Source of the DNA: Paraburkholderia ribeironis | GTDB lineage: Bacteria; Pseudomonadota; Gammaproteobacteria; Burkholderiales; Burkholderiaceae | Length of the DNA: 64,000 nt | NCBI RefSeq assembly: GCF_900019265.1 | Contig: NZ_CYGX02000027.1 | Location: 62,001-126,000 of the forward strand | Reading direction: 5' to 3' | Shown here: piece by piece, positions 1 through 10,170 of the stretch | Position numbering within the stretch: the stretch's first letter is position 1 | Layout of the letters: the number at the start of each line of letters is the position of its first letter | Made by a program: the position numbers and the translations under genes | Notes under the pieces: model-generated | The model's database searches: none | What the model was told of the DNA's origin: nothing | The model's input: the letters and a program-made list of their open reading frames with translations, nothing else

Positions 1-15
1 GTTATCGCTGATAAC
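1..15. repeat. Perfect inverted repeat at the left window edge
   Basis: The first 15 bases, GTTATCGCTGATAAC, form a perfect palindrome with 6-bp arms and a 3-base centre. No gene is recognisable between here and 201. It could be an operator or part of a terminator belonging to something left of the window. Its role is unknown. Confidence 0.35.
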
Positions 16-201
16 GCGTTGGTTGTGGCGGCGTCGTGAAGAGGGTGGGGTGGTTGGGTGAAGCGGGACGGGTGGTGTGGCGAGTGGGTGTCGAACGGGC
101 AGCCATCTGACAGGCGCGGGGTCGCAGCATCGCTGCCGCCCAGAGATCAAGCAATGTAGCGCGCCGGTTGTCGGGAAAAGCGTTAAGGGGGCAACAGCGC
201 A

Positions 202-930
202 GTGAATAGCGACTATATCGTCTTTGTGGACGAGAGTGGGGATCACAGTCTGACGTCTATCGATGCGGATTATCCACTGTTTGTATTGTGCTTCTGTGTC
301 ATCCGAAAGGCGGACTACGGGGATACGTTAGTACCGCGAATCAAGAAGCTGAAATTTGACACCTTCGGCCATGATTGTGTCGTGCTACACGAGATCGACA
401 TTCGCCGCAAACGCGGAGATTTTTCGCTGCTCAGCAAGGAGCCACGCGAGAGATTCATGGCTGACCTGACACAAATCATCATCGATACGCAGATGACCGT
501 CATCGCCGTCGTGATCGACAAGCGAAAGTTGAAGCAACGATACAGCAACCCCTATAACCCGTACCACATCGGCATCAAGTTCGGACTTGAAAGAGTGCGT
601 CATTTTCTTCGCGCGCACGGTCAGCACGAAAATTTGACTCACGTCGTTTGCGAAGCGCGAGGCGCAAAGGAGGACAAGGACCTCGAGCTGGAATTCAGGC
701 GGGTGTGCGACGGGGACAATCGCAGTGGCGTTCCTTACCAGTTCGACATCGTCATCTGTGACAAGAAGGCGAACTCGGAGGGGCTGCAGATTTCGGATTT
801 GATGGCTCGTCCCATCGGTCTTCACATACTGAGACCAGATCAGCAGAATCGTGCTTACGACGTCCTCGCGGAGAAATTTTTCTCTCCGAATTCGGTCGTC
901 AATGGGAACGGTTTGAAGATATTTCCCTAG
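202..930 (+). CDS. DUF3800 domain-containing protein
   Basis: This 242-residue cytosolic protein starts at a GTG preceded by an AAGGGGGC-type ribosome site. The N-terminus FVDESGDHS followed by a hydrophobic strand is the hallmark of DUF3800. Further acidic residues follow (HEID near residue 63, and QISDLMARPIG near 200), as expected for the RNase H-like metal-dependent fold proposed for this family. Many DUF3800 genes sit in mobile or defence islands; that is family knowledge, and the biochemical role is not established. The coding sequence is visibly poorer in GC (about half) than the rest of the window and lies beside tRNA-Arg, so recent acquisition is plausible. No partner gene is visible inside the window. 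The family call is firm; the function is unknown. Confidence 0.85.
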   Translation: MNSDYIVFVDESGDHSLTSIDADYPLFVLCFCVIRKADYGDTLVPRIKKLKFDTFGHDCVVLHEIDIRRKRGDFSLLSKEPRERFMADLTQIIIDTQMTVIAVVIDKRKLKQRYSNPYNPYHIGIKFGLERVRHFLRAHGQHENLTHVVCEARGAKEDKDLELEFRRVCDGDNRSGVPYQFDIVICDKKANSEGLQISDLMARPIGLHILRPDQQNRAYDVLAEKFFSPNSVVNGNGLKIFP

Positions 931-1069
931 AAAAGCGAAAGGCCCCAAGGTAGTCCCTGGAGCCTAGCGCCGGCCGCGTAGTCGCAACCCATTTAGCACT
1001 TACAACTGTAGCTTGTAGGCTGGCCCAAGGTCAAGCTAGCTTAGCAGGGGCAGATGCTGGGAAGCTAGT

Positions 1070-1144
1070 TGGTCCCCCTGACAGGAATCGAACCTGTATC
1101 TAGCGCTTAGGAGGCACTTGTTCTATCCATTGAACTACAGGGAG
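1070..1144 (-). tRNA. tRNA-Arg (anticodon CCU)
   Basis: Reading the minus strand, a complete 75-base cloverleaf folds: a 7-bp acceptor CTCCCTG/CAGGGGG with one G-U pair, a D arm GTTC/GAAC, an anticodon stem AGTGC/GCGCT with loop CTCCTAA (anticodon CCT), a T arm ACAGG-TTCGATT-CCTGT, discriminator A and an encoded CCA. It decodes the rare arginine codon AGG. A TATACT box on the minus strand at 1232-1237 may be part of its promoter, which is weak evidence. The 3' end faces the low-GC DUF3800 gene; tRNA 3' ends are common integration sites. Confidence 0.95.
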
Positions 1145-1372
1145 AGGACCGAACCGGAATGATCGCTGCAATCCTGCTGCCGGACAAGGTCCGCGCGGAT
1201 CGGGCGAGTCCAAATTCGCCGGCGAGCGCAAAGTATATCAAACCCGCCCGGGCGCGAGGAGGGCCGCGAAGTCCGCCACCCACGCAAACGGCCCAGCGGC
1301 ATGGCCAGCTGGGCCGTGTATGGCATCAGGCTCGTTATCGACGGGCATCCCCGCCGCCTCGATCGGGCCGGC

Positions 1373-1564
1373 TCAGAACTCCACTACCGCGAATTCCGCC
1401 TTGCCCACATCGCACAGCGGGCAGCGCCAGTCTTCCGGAATCGCGGCGAAGCGCGTACCGGGCGCAATGCCTTCTTCGGGCAGGCCTTCTTCCTCGTTGT
1501 AGATCCAGCCGCAAATCAGACAGACCCAGCTTTTGTATTCGGTCACTTCAATTACTTCGCTCAC
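1373..1564 (-). CDS. rubA: Rubredoxin
   Basis: This 63-residue protein has the complete rubredoxin signature: CLICGW near residue 15 and CPLCDVGK near residue 48. These four cysteines bind a single iron, and the size fits a stand-alone rubredoxin of 50-60 residues. It carries single electrons in the cytosol, for example to alkane hydroxylase-type or oxygen-detoxifying enzymes; no partner is adjacent here. Translation starts at GTG, with GAGAAGAG about 7 bases upstream as ribosome site. It is divergent from the DUF4399 gene, and the 343-bp gap between them must hold both promoters. The identification is secure; the physiological partner is unknown. Confidence 0.95.
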   Translation of the reverse strand: MSEVIEVTEYKSWVCLICGWIYNEEEGLPEEGIAPGTRFAAIPEDWRCPLCDVGKAEFAVVEF

Positions 1565-1907
1565 GGCGTACTCTTCTCAGGTTCAATGCAACAGGGTCCG
1601 CTCTGTCTGCCCCTTTTTGGGGCAATGCGGCGACCCGCAATATTACCGGAATTTGTCAATCGGACCGCGCACCACCGATGCGGCGCCGCCGCAACGCGTC
1701 TGAGACAGCTCCAGGCCCACTGGACGGATCGCGTCACACACAGCGTGTATGCTTTGATCGGCAACTGCGCAATTGGACAGGCACGGCGCGCGTCTGGCTG
1801 GCCTTGCGACGATCGGTCTCAGGCAATGGCGGCACCGCCACCTCAGCGCAGCCGCCGTCGACCGCAGAATTCCCACGCATCACTTCGTTTCCTGAAAGGA
1901 GCAACCG
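1565..1907. other. Divergent intergenic region rubA / DUF4399
   Basis: This 343-bp segment separates two divergent genes. A strong ribosome site GAAAGGAG lies just before 1908. A minus-strand TTGACA at about 1654-1659 has no convincing -10 partner. Nothing else was recognised. Confidence 0.4.
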
Positions 1908-2309
1908 ATGTTCAAACACAAGTGGATGAACGGTGTCGCGTTGGCCGGCTTGCTGGCTGTGGCGGGTGTGGCGCAAGCCGCGAGCGTGTCCTTCGTGCAG
2001 CCGAAGGACGGCGCGACCGTCAGCAATCCCGTGCACGTCGTGTTCGCCGTGGACGGCATGAACATCGCGCCGGCCGGCACGATGACTGACGGCACGGGGC
2101 ATCACCATCTGCTGATCGACGGCAAGCCGCTGCCCAAGGGCGAGGTGGTTCCCACCAACGACAAATCGTTGCACTTCGGCAAGGGCCAGACCGAAACCGA
2201 TCTGACGCTGCCGCCGGGCGACCACACGCTGACGCTGCAATTCGGTGACGGCGCGCATCGGTCGTACGGTCCGGAAATGAGCAAAACCATCACGGTGCAC
2301 GTGAAGTAA
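1908..2309 (+). CDS. Secreted DUF4399 domain protein
   Basis: This 133-residue protein has a clear Sec signal peptide: KHK, then a hydrophobic stretch ending AQAA, with cleavage near residue 24. The mature part reads as the DUF4399 domain: a Gly/Pro-rich start SFVQPKDGATVSNP, a GTGHHHLLID segment near residue 63 and a C-terminal beta-rich stretch with FGDGAHRSYGP. The conserved histidines suggest possible metal binding in the periplasm, which is inference only. A GAAAGGAG ribosome site 7 bases upstream fixes the start. It appears to be monocistronic. The biological role of the family is not known to me. Confidence 0.85.
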   Translation: MFKHKWMNGVALAGLLAVAGVAQAASVSFVQPKDGATVSNPVHVVFAVDGMNIAPAGTMTDGTGHHHLLIDGKPLPKGEVVPTNDKSLHFGKGQTETDLTLPPGDHTLTLQFGDGAHRSYGPEMSKTITVHVK

Positions 2310-2550
2310 GCTGCCGCGCGAAAACGGGCCGGGCGGGCGCAGCGGCCGTCCTGGCGCGTGCGCGGCCCGAAGTCCGCTCGGACTCGGCACGCACGTGGAT
2401 CCGCACGCGGCCTTCACCCCGCTCGCGCCGGCTCGCATCCCGTTCCGACACGAAAGCGCCACGGAGCCCACGCCCGCACGATCCACCCCGCGCCAGCCAG
2501 GCCATTCCCCCTGGCGCTTCCAGCATGCGGGCACCCGGCTGCGCGCCCGG

Positions 2551-2556
2551 TACAAT
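2551..2556 (+). promoter_or_regulatory. Putative -10 box for the ABC-F gene
   Basis: CCGGTACAAT lies 39 bases before the ATG at 2595. The hexamer TACAAT matches sigma-70 -10 boxes, but there is no recognisable -35. The same GGTACAAT form recurs before other genes in this window. Confidence 0.4.
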
Positions 2557-2594
2557 GAGCAGTTCCGACTCATCGCTGTCTTCTCCAACATTCC

Positions 2595-4530
<1,936 letters not shown>

Positions 4531-4541
<11 letters not shown>

Positions 4542-4574
4542 GCGGCAAATAAGCAGCAAATAAGCGGTAAATAA
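4531..4574 (+). repeat. 11-bp tandem array overlapping a stop codon
   Basis: Four consecutive 11-base units follow each other: GGCGCAAATGA, GCGGCAAATAA, GCAGCAAATAA and GCGGTAAATAA. The first unit contains the TGA that ends the ABC-F gene; the following three each carry a TAA. No open frame continues through them. Confidence 0.85.
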
Positions 4575-4955
4575 AGCGTGACGGCGTGGCGCGGGTGTGG
4601 CGGGCAGACCCGCGCGACGACGCGATAGAGAACCATAAAAAGCGCTACAACGAGAAAAAGCGACGGCAGGCGAGCGGCCGCGGCATCCACGGCACGGCGA
4701 GCCGCATCTGCCTTCATCGCGCCCGCCGCGTCTTGTCCAGACGGCCAATCTTGCGCATCGTGAATTGCCGCCGTGGTCGAAATCAGTAAAATACCCCGCG
4801 AACAGGCTTCCCCGGCATTTGCATCGGCCCGTTCGCGCCAGCGAGCGCCGTCAAGCGCGTCAACGGGAAGCCGCGCAGCAAAACAGCTTGCCCGCACCGC
4901 GGGCACCCCACCTAACCCCGTTGTTTCGTTTCGCTTTTTTTGAAAACTCAACGCA
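4575..4955. other. Intergenic region before parE
   Basis: About 380 bp between the 11-bp array and the DnaA-box cluster. I see no gene, tRNA or convincing terminator. An AT-rich run (TCGCTTTTTTTGAAAA) at about 4931-4946 is immediately followed by the DnaA-box-like cluster. Confidence 0.4.
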
Positions 4956-4990
4956 TTGTCCACGGACCTGTCCACAGGACCTGTGGACAA
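4956..4990. promoter_or_regulatory. DnaA-box-like cluster with perfect palindrome upstream of parE
   Basis: Three copies of a TGTCCAC core lie within 35 bp: TTGTCCACGG (4956-4965), CTGTCCACAGG (4968-4978) and, on the minus strand, TTGTCCACAGG (4980-4990). The last two form a perfect inverted repeat, TGTCCACAGG-A-CCTGTGGACA (4969-4989). TTGTCCACA differs by one base from the E. coli box TTATCCACA and equals the box favoured in high-GC actinobacteria (family knowledge). The parE ATG is 27 bases downstream, so bound DnaA could control topoisomerase IV expression. DnaA binding is an inference. Confidence 0.55.
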
Positions 4991-5017
4991 CGATGAACCG
5001 ACGCACCCGAGTCAACC

Positions 5018-7003
5018 ATGTCTACGAAAAAGCCAAACGCCGCGTATAGCGAAGCGTCGATCAAGGTGTTGAAGGGCCTGGAGCCGGTCAAGCAACGGCC
5101 CGGGATGTACACCCGCACCGAAAATCCGCTGCACATCATTCAGGAAGTCATCGACAACGCGTCGGACGAGGCCCTCGGCGGCTACGGCCGGCAAATCACG
5201 GTCACGCTGCATGCGGACCATTCGGTCTCGGTCGAGGACGACGGCCGCGGCATTCCATTCGGCCTGCATCCGGAAGAAGGCGTGCCGGTCGTCGAGATCG
5301 TCTTCACGCGCCTGCACGCGGGCGGCAAGTTCGACAAAGCCGCCGGCGGCGCGTACACGTTCTCGGGTGGCCTGCACGGCGTCGGCGTGTCGGTCACGAA
5401 CGCGCTGTCCACGCGCCTCGATGTCACCGTATGGCGCGACGGCAAGATCGCCGAACTGAGTTTCGCCAACGGCGACGTCGCGAAGCAGCTGGAAGTGCGA
5501 GCCGCCGCGAAAGGCGACAAGAAATCCGGCACGCGCGTCACCGCGTGGGCCAACCCGAAATACTTCGATTCGCCGAACCTGCCGCTCGGCGAGCTGCAAC
5601 GTCTGCTGCGCTCGAAGGCGGTGCTGTTGCCGGGCGTCGAAGTCACGCTGATCAACGAAAAAACCGGCGAGCAGCAAAGCTGGAAATACGAAGACGGTCT
5701 GCGCGGCTATCTGCTCGAAGGCATGAACGGCAGCGACCTGCTGATTCCGCTGTTCGAAGGCGAGCGCTATGCGGAAAACTCGCGTGCGAGCGAAGAGACG
5801 TTTGCCGAAGGCGAGGGCGCCGCGTGGGTCGTCGCATGGAGCGAGGAAGGGCCGCTTACGCGCGAGTCGTACGTCAACCTGATTCCGACGCCCGCGGGCG
5901 GCACGCATGAATCCGGCTTGCGCGACGGGCTGTATCAGGCGGTCAAGAATTTCGTCGAGCTGCACAACCTGCAGCCGAAGGGCGTCAAACTGCTCGCTGA
6001 AGACGTGTTCGCGCGTGTGTCGTTCGTGCTGTCGGCGAAGGTTCTGGACCCGCAGTTCCAAGGCCAGATCAAGGAACGGCTCAATAGCCGCGATGCGGTC
6101 AAGCTGGTGTCGTCGTTCGCGCGGCCGGCGCTCGAGTTGTGGCTCAACCAGCACGTCGAGCACGGCAAGAAACTCGCGGACCTCGTGATCAAGCAGGCGC
6201 AGGCCCGCACGCGCGCCGGACAGAAGGTCGAGAAGCGCAAGAGTTCGGGTGTCGCTGTGCTGCCGGGCAAGCTGACCGATTGCGAATCGACGGAGATCGG
6301 CCGCAACGAGCTGTTCCTCGTCGAGGGCGACTCGGCGGGCGGCTCCGCGAAGATGGGCCGTGACAAGGAGTACCAGGCAATCCTGCCGTTGCGCGGCAAG
6401 GTGCTGAACACGTGGGAAACCGAGCGTGACCGCCTGTTCGCCAACAACGAGGTGCACGACATTTCGGTGGCGATCGGCGTCGATCCACATAGCCCGGACG
6501 ACCATGTCGATCTGTCGAATCTGCGCTACGGCAAGATCTGCATTCTGTCGGACGCGGACGTCGACGGTTCGCACATCCAGGTGCTGCTGCTCACGCTGTT
6601 CTTCAAGCATTTCCCGCAGCTGATCGAACGCGGCCACGTGTGCGTCGCGCGTCCGCCGCTGTTTCGCGTCGATGCGCCCGCGCGCGGCAAGAAGCCCGCG
6701 CAGAAGCTGTACGCGCTCGACGAAGGCGAACTCGAAGCGATCCTCGACAAGCTGCGTAAGGACGGCGTGCGCGATACGCAATGGTCGATCAGCCGCTTCA
6801 AAGGGCTCGGCGAAATGAGCGCGGAACAGCTGTGGGACACCACGATGAACCCCGACACGCGGCGTCTGCAGCCGGTCGCATTGGGCGAGCTCGACTACGA
6901 CTCCACGGTCGCGCGCATGACGATGCTGATGGGCAAGGGCGAAGCGGCGTCGCGGCGCAGCTGGCTGGAAGAAAAGGGCAACGAAGTGGAAGCGGATATC
7001 TGA
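5018..7003 (+). CDS. parE: DNA topoisomerase IV subunit B (ParE)
   Basis: This 661-residue subunit supplies the ATPase of topoisomerase IV, which decatenates daughter chromosomes. The GHKL ATPase begins near residue 20, with NASDEA near 47, DDGRGIP near 73 and GGLHGVG near 117. The transducer domain follows. The TOPRIM domain has EGDSAGGSA near 436 and DADVDGSHI near 511, giving the Mg-binding Glu and Asp residues. The length fits ParE (about 630-660) rather than GyrB (about 800), and the neighbouring parC confirms the assignment. It probably forms an operon with parC, although a 112-bp gap with a 12-bp repeat array separates them. DnaA-box-like sites lie directly upstream. Confidence 0.97.
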   Translation: MSTKKPNAAYSEASIKVLKGLEPVKQRPGMYTRTENPLHIIQEVIDNASDEALGGYGRQITVTLHADHSVSVEDDGRGIPFGLHPEEGVPVVEIVFTRLHAGGKFDKAAGGAYTFSGGLHGVGVSVTNALSTRLDVTVWRDGKIAELSFANGDVAKQLEVRAAAKGDKKSGTRVTAWANPKYFDSPNLPLGELQRLLRSKAVLLPGVEVTLINEKTGEQQSWKYEDGLRGYLLEGMNGSDLLIPLFEGERYAENSRASEETFAEGEGAAWVVAWSEEGPLTRESYVNLIPTPAGGTHESGLRDGLYQAVKNFVELHNLQPKGVKLLAEDVFARVSFVLSAKVLDPQFQGQIKERLNSRDAVKLVSSFARPALELWLNQHVEHGKKLADLVIKQAQARTRAGQKVEKRKSSGVAVLPGKLTDCESTEIGRNELFLVEGDSAGGSAKMGRDKEYQAILPLRGKVLNTWETERDRLFANNEVHDISVAIGVDPHSPDDHVDLSNLRYGKICILSDADVDGSHIQVLLLTLFFKHFPQLIERGHVCVARPPLFRVDAPARGKKPAQKLYALDEGELEAILDKLRKDGVRDTQWSISRFKGLGEMSAEQLWDTTMNPDTRRLQPVALGELDYDSTVARMTMLMGKGEAASRRSWLEEKGNEVEADI

Positions 7004-7006
7004 GCG

Positions 7007-7054
7007 CGCATTGCGGCCCGCTTTGCAGCCCGCTTTGCAACCCGCTTGTTAGCC
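7007..7054 (+). repeat. 12-bp tandem array just after the parE stop
   Basis: Four 12-base units begin 3 bases after the TGA: CGCATTGCGGCC, CGCTTTGCAGCC, CGCTTTGCAACC and CGCTTGTTAGCC. They fill much of the parE-parC spacer and are not part of a reading frame. Confidence 0.8.
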
Positions 7055-7115
7055 GGCTTCCCGGCGCTCTGCCTGCGCACGAAAACTTCAAGCCAAACAC
7101 GGATACGGAATCTAG

Positions 7116-9440
7116 ATGGACGACGATAACACTCTCGACCTTTTCACCGAGCCGCCGCCTCCTGAAGGCGACTTCCTGACGCTCGGCAACTACGCCGAGC
7201 GCGCGTACCTCGAATATGCGGTCAGCGTGGTCAAGGGCCGCGCGCTGCCCGACGTCTGCGACGGCCAGAAGCCGGTGCAGCGCCGCATCCTGTTCGCGAT
7301 GAACGAGATGGGACTGGGCGACAACGCGAAGCCGGTCAAGTCGGCGCGCGTGGTCGGCGATGTGCTCGGCAAGTATCACCCGCACGGCGACCAGTCGGCG
7401 TACGACGCGCTGGTGCGTCTCGCGCAGGATTTTTCGATGCGCTATCCGCTGATCGACGGCCAGGGCAACTTCGGCTCGCGCGACGGCGACGGCGCGGCGG
7501 CCATGCGTTATACGGAAGCGCGTCTCACGCCGATCGCGAAACTGCTGCTCGATGAAATCGATCAGGGCACGGTCGATTTCATGCCCAACTACGACGGCTC
7601 GTTCGAAGAGCCGAAGGTGCTGCCGGCGCGCTTGCCGTTCGTGCTATTGAATGGCGCGTCGGGCATCGCGGTGGGTCTGGCGACGGAGATACCGTCGCAC
7701 AATCTGCGTGAAGTCGCGAGTGCGGCGGTCGCGCTGATCCGCCATCCGAAGCTGGCGCATGCCGAACTGATGCAGCACATGCCGGGGCCGGATTTCCCGG
7801 GCGGCGGCCAGATCATCTCGAGCGAAGCGGAGATCTCCGCGGCGTACGAGACGGGCCGAGGCAGCCTGAAAGTGCGTGCCCGCTGGAAGATCGAAGACCT
7901 CGCACGTGGCCAGTGGCAACTGGTGATCACCGAGCTGCCGCCGAACACGGCCGCGCAGAAGGTGCTCGAGGAAATCGAAGAGCAGACCAACCCGAAGATC
8001 AAGCTCGGCAAGAAGACGCTCACGCCCGAACAGCTGCAGACCAGGCAGACCATGCTGGCGCTGCTCGACGCGGTGCGCGACGAGTCCGGCAAGGACGCGC
8101 CGGTGCGTCTCGTGTTCGAGCCGAAGTCGAGCCGTATCGACCAGACCGAGTTCGTCAATACGCTGCTCGCGCATACGAGCCTCGAATCGAACGCGTCGCT
8201 GAACATGGTGATGGTCGGCGGCGACGGCCGGCCGCGTCAGAAGGGCTTGAGCGAAATCCTGCACGAGTGGATCGCGTTCCGTTTTGCGACGGTCACGCGC
8301 CGCACGCGTCATCGTCTGGCCAAGGTCGACGACCGGATTCATATTCTCGAAGGCCGGATGATCGTCTTTTTGAATATCGACGAAGTCATCCGCATCATTC
8401 GCGAATCGGACGAACCGAAGGTCGCGTTGATGGCCGCGTTCGGCTTGTCCGAGCGCCAGGCCGACGACATTCTCGAGATCCGTTTGCGCCAGTTGGCGCG
8501 GCTCGAAAAGATCAAGATCGAGAAGGAACTGTCGGACCTGCGCGACGAGAAGGTCAGGCTCGAAGAACTGCTCGGCAACGAATCGGCCATGAAGCGCCTG
8601 CTCATCAAGGAGATCGAAGCCGACGCGAAGCAATACGGCGACGAGCGGCGCACGCTGATCCAGCAGGAAAAGCGCGCGACGTTCGAAGCGCGCGTGGTCG
8701 ACGAACCGGTCACGGTGGTGGTGTCGCAGAAGGGTTGGGTGCGTGCGCTGAAGGGCCATGGCCTCGATACGGCCGGCTTCACGTTCAAGGCCGGTGACGG
8801 GCTGTACGCGGCGTTCCAGTGCCGCACGCCGGACACGCTGATCGCGTGGGGCAGCAACGGCCGGGTCTATTCGGTCGCGGTGGCGTTGCTGCCGGGCGGT
8901 CGCGGTGACGGCGTGCCGGTCACGTCGCTGATCGAACTGGAGTCGGGCAGCCATCTGATGCACTACTACGCGGCGTCCGCGGAGCAGGCGTTGCTGCTCG
9001 CGTCGAGCAACGGCTTCGGCTTTGTCGCCAAGGTGGGCGACATGGTGAGCCGGGTGAAGGCAGGCAAATCGTTCATGACGATCGATGCAGGCGCCGTACC
9101 GCTCGCGCCGATGCCGATGCTGCCGGACGCGACGCACATCGCGTGTCTGTCGTCGGGCGGGCGTCTGCTGGTGTTCGGCCTCGACGAGATGAAGACGCTC
9201 TCGGGCGGCGGCCGCGGCGTCACACTGATGGCGCTCGACGACAACGAAACGCTGTTGCAGGCACTGGCCATCAATCGGGCGGGCGTGATGCTGATCGGCA
9301 CGCGTCGGGGCGGCCGCGTCGATGAGGAGCAGCTGAGCGGCGCCGCGCTCGCGCCGCATGTCGGCAAGCGCGCACGCAAGGGGCGTGCGCCGGAGAGCAA
9401 GATGAAGCTCGACGGTATGCGTCCGGTGCTGGCGACTTGA
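7116..9440 (+). CDS. parC: DNA topoisomerase IV subunit A (ParC)
   Basis: This 774-residue cleavage and religation subunit carries the catalytic Tyr132 in AMRYTEARL. The DNA gate and coiled coil follow, and a C-terminal domain with degenerate blades begins near residue 500. The length fits ParC (about 750) rather than GyrA, and it pairs with parE. The quinolone-contact region reads [11 protein letters not shown] (residues 88-98): the usual Ser after GD is Gln93 and the usual Glu is Asp97. Both differ from the E. coli ParC Ser80/Glu84 arrangement and may alter drug sensitivity. The ATG at 7116 is preceded by GATACGGAATCTAG, a weak ribosome site, which suggests coupling to parE. Confidence 0.97.
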   Translation: MDDDNTLDLFTEPPPPEGDFLTLGNYAERAYLEYAVSVVKGRALPDVCDGQKPVQRRILFAMNEMGLGDNAKPVKSARVVGDVLGKYHPHGDQSAYDALVRLAQDFSMRYPLIDGQGNFGSRDGDGAAAMRYTEARLTPIAKLLLDEIDQGTVDFMPNYDGSFEEPKVLPARLPFVLLNGASGIAVGLATEIPSHNLREVASAAVALIRHPKLAHAELMQHMPGPDFPGGGQIISSEAEISAAYETGRGSLKVRARWKIEDLARGQWQLVITELPPNTAAQKVLEEIEEQTNPKIKLGKKTLTPEQLQTRQTMLALLDAVRDESGKDAPVRLVFEPKSSRIDQTEFVNTLLAHTSLESNASLNMVMVGGDGRPRQKGLSEILHEWIAFRFATVTRRTRHRLAKVDDRIHILEGRMIVFLNIDEVIRIIRESDEPKVALMAAFGLSERQADDILEIRLRQLARLEKIKIEKELSDLRDEKVRLEELLGNESAMKRLLIKEIEADAKQYGDERRTLIQQEKRATFEARVVDEPVTVVVSQKGWVRALKGHGLDTAGFTFKAGDGLYAAFQCRTPDTLIAWGSNGRVYSVAVALLPGGRGDGVPVTSLIELESGSHLMHYYAASAEQALLLASSNGFGFVAKVGDMVSRVKAGKSFMTIDAGAVPLAPMPMLPDATHIACLSSGGRLLVFGLDEMKTLSGGGRGVTLMALDDNETLLQALAINRAGVMLIGTRRGGRVDEEQLSGAALAPHVGKRARKGRAPESKMKLDGMRPVLAT

Positions 9441-9460
9441 CAAAGCTTGACGCCGGAATG

Positions 9461-9495
9461 CGGCGAGCGTCTGTTAACATGCGGGGCGCTCGCCG
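9461..9495 (+). terminator. Hairpin after parC
   Basis: A 9-bp perfect stem CGGCGAGCG/CGCTCGCCG with a 17-base loop starts 20 bases after the parC stop. No T-tract follows, so intrinsic termination is uncertain; it may only stabilise the 3' end. Confidence 0.35.
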
Positions 9496-9678
9496 GGTAT
9501 CTTGAAAATCGGGGGCAGTGGTGTCGCGGGATCAGGCACGCTGCAATAACAACTATAAAACGACGGCAAAGCGTCAGGCGTCTGGAACTGCGTGCACGGC
9601 ACATGGTCGAATGCGCTCAATGGCCGCTGTTGGTAGATTGTCGTAAGCGGTGTGACGTCGTCGGGAGAGGAAAACAAC

Positions 9679-10137
9679 ATGAACAAGGCTATCGAACTCG
9701 CGCTCTTCCTTCATCTACTCGCGGTCGCGGTGTGGGTGGGCGGAATGGTGTTCGCACACTTCTGTCTGCGCCCGGCCATGGCCGATCTATCGCCGCAATT
9801 GCGCTTGCCGTTGTGGGAGTCGGTATTCGGCCGTTTCTTCAACTGGGTCGCCGCGGCCGTGCTGGTGATTCTCCTCACCGGTGGCTTTCTGCTGATGCAA
9901 TTCGGCGGCGGTCATGCGATGTGGCCGCTGCATGCAATGGCGGGTCTCGGCATCGTGATGATGCTGATCTTTGGGCACATCCGCTTTGCCGTTTTTCCGC
10001 GCATCCGTCGCGCGGTGCAGGCGCAGAAATGGCCGGACGGCGCGCAGGCGGTCGGCACCATCCGGCGTCTCGTGCTCATCAATATCTTGCTAGGCGTCGT
10101 GACGATCGGTGTCGCGGTGTTGTCGCGCGGGTTCTGA
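9679..10137 (+). CDS. CopD-like membrane protein
   Basis: The 152-residue protein is almost entirely hydrophobic, with four predicted membrane segments (about 6-26, 49-70, 79-101 and 126-147). The first helix carries HLLAVAVWVGGMVF, the His-plus-WVGG pattern of the CopD family (copper resistance or cytochrome-like membrane proteins). His residues near 9 and 20 could coordinate copper or haem, which is inference. The start was placed at 9679 because GGGAGAGGA lies 8 bases upstream; an in-frame upstream extension to 9652 has no ribosome site. It converges with the chromate transporter gene, with only 33 bp between the stops. No copA/copC partner is nearby, so the function is open. Confidence 0.8.
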   Translation: MNKAIELALFLHLLAVAVWVGGMVFAHFCLRPAMADLSPQLRLPLWESVFGRFFNWVAAAVLVILLTGGFLLMQFGGGHAMWPLHAMAGLGIVMMLIFGHIRFAVFPRIRRAVQAQKWPDGAQAVGTIRRLVLINILLGVVTIGVAVLSRGF

Positions 10138-10170
10138 GCCTGGGGTAGCGGTTGTGCGGGCCGCTGCCGG

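Noticed and set aside
1654..1659. TTGACA -35 box for rubA on the minus strand
   Set aside because: No matching -10 hexamer occurs at 16-18 bases; TAATAT lies too close.
5012..6781. Antisense ORF of 589 residues opposite parE
   Set aside because: Composition-driven shadow; parE on the other strand is complete and has conserved motifs.
7644..9443. Antisense ORF of 599 residues opposite parC
   Set aside because: Same reason; no recognisable domain, and it covers a complete ParC.
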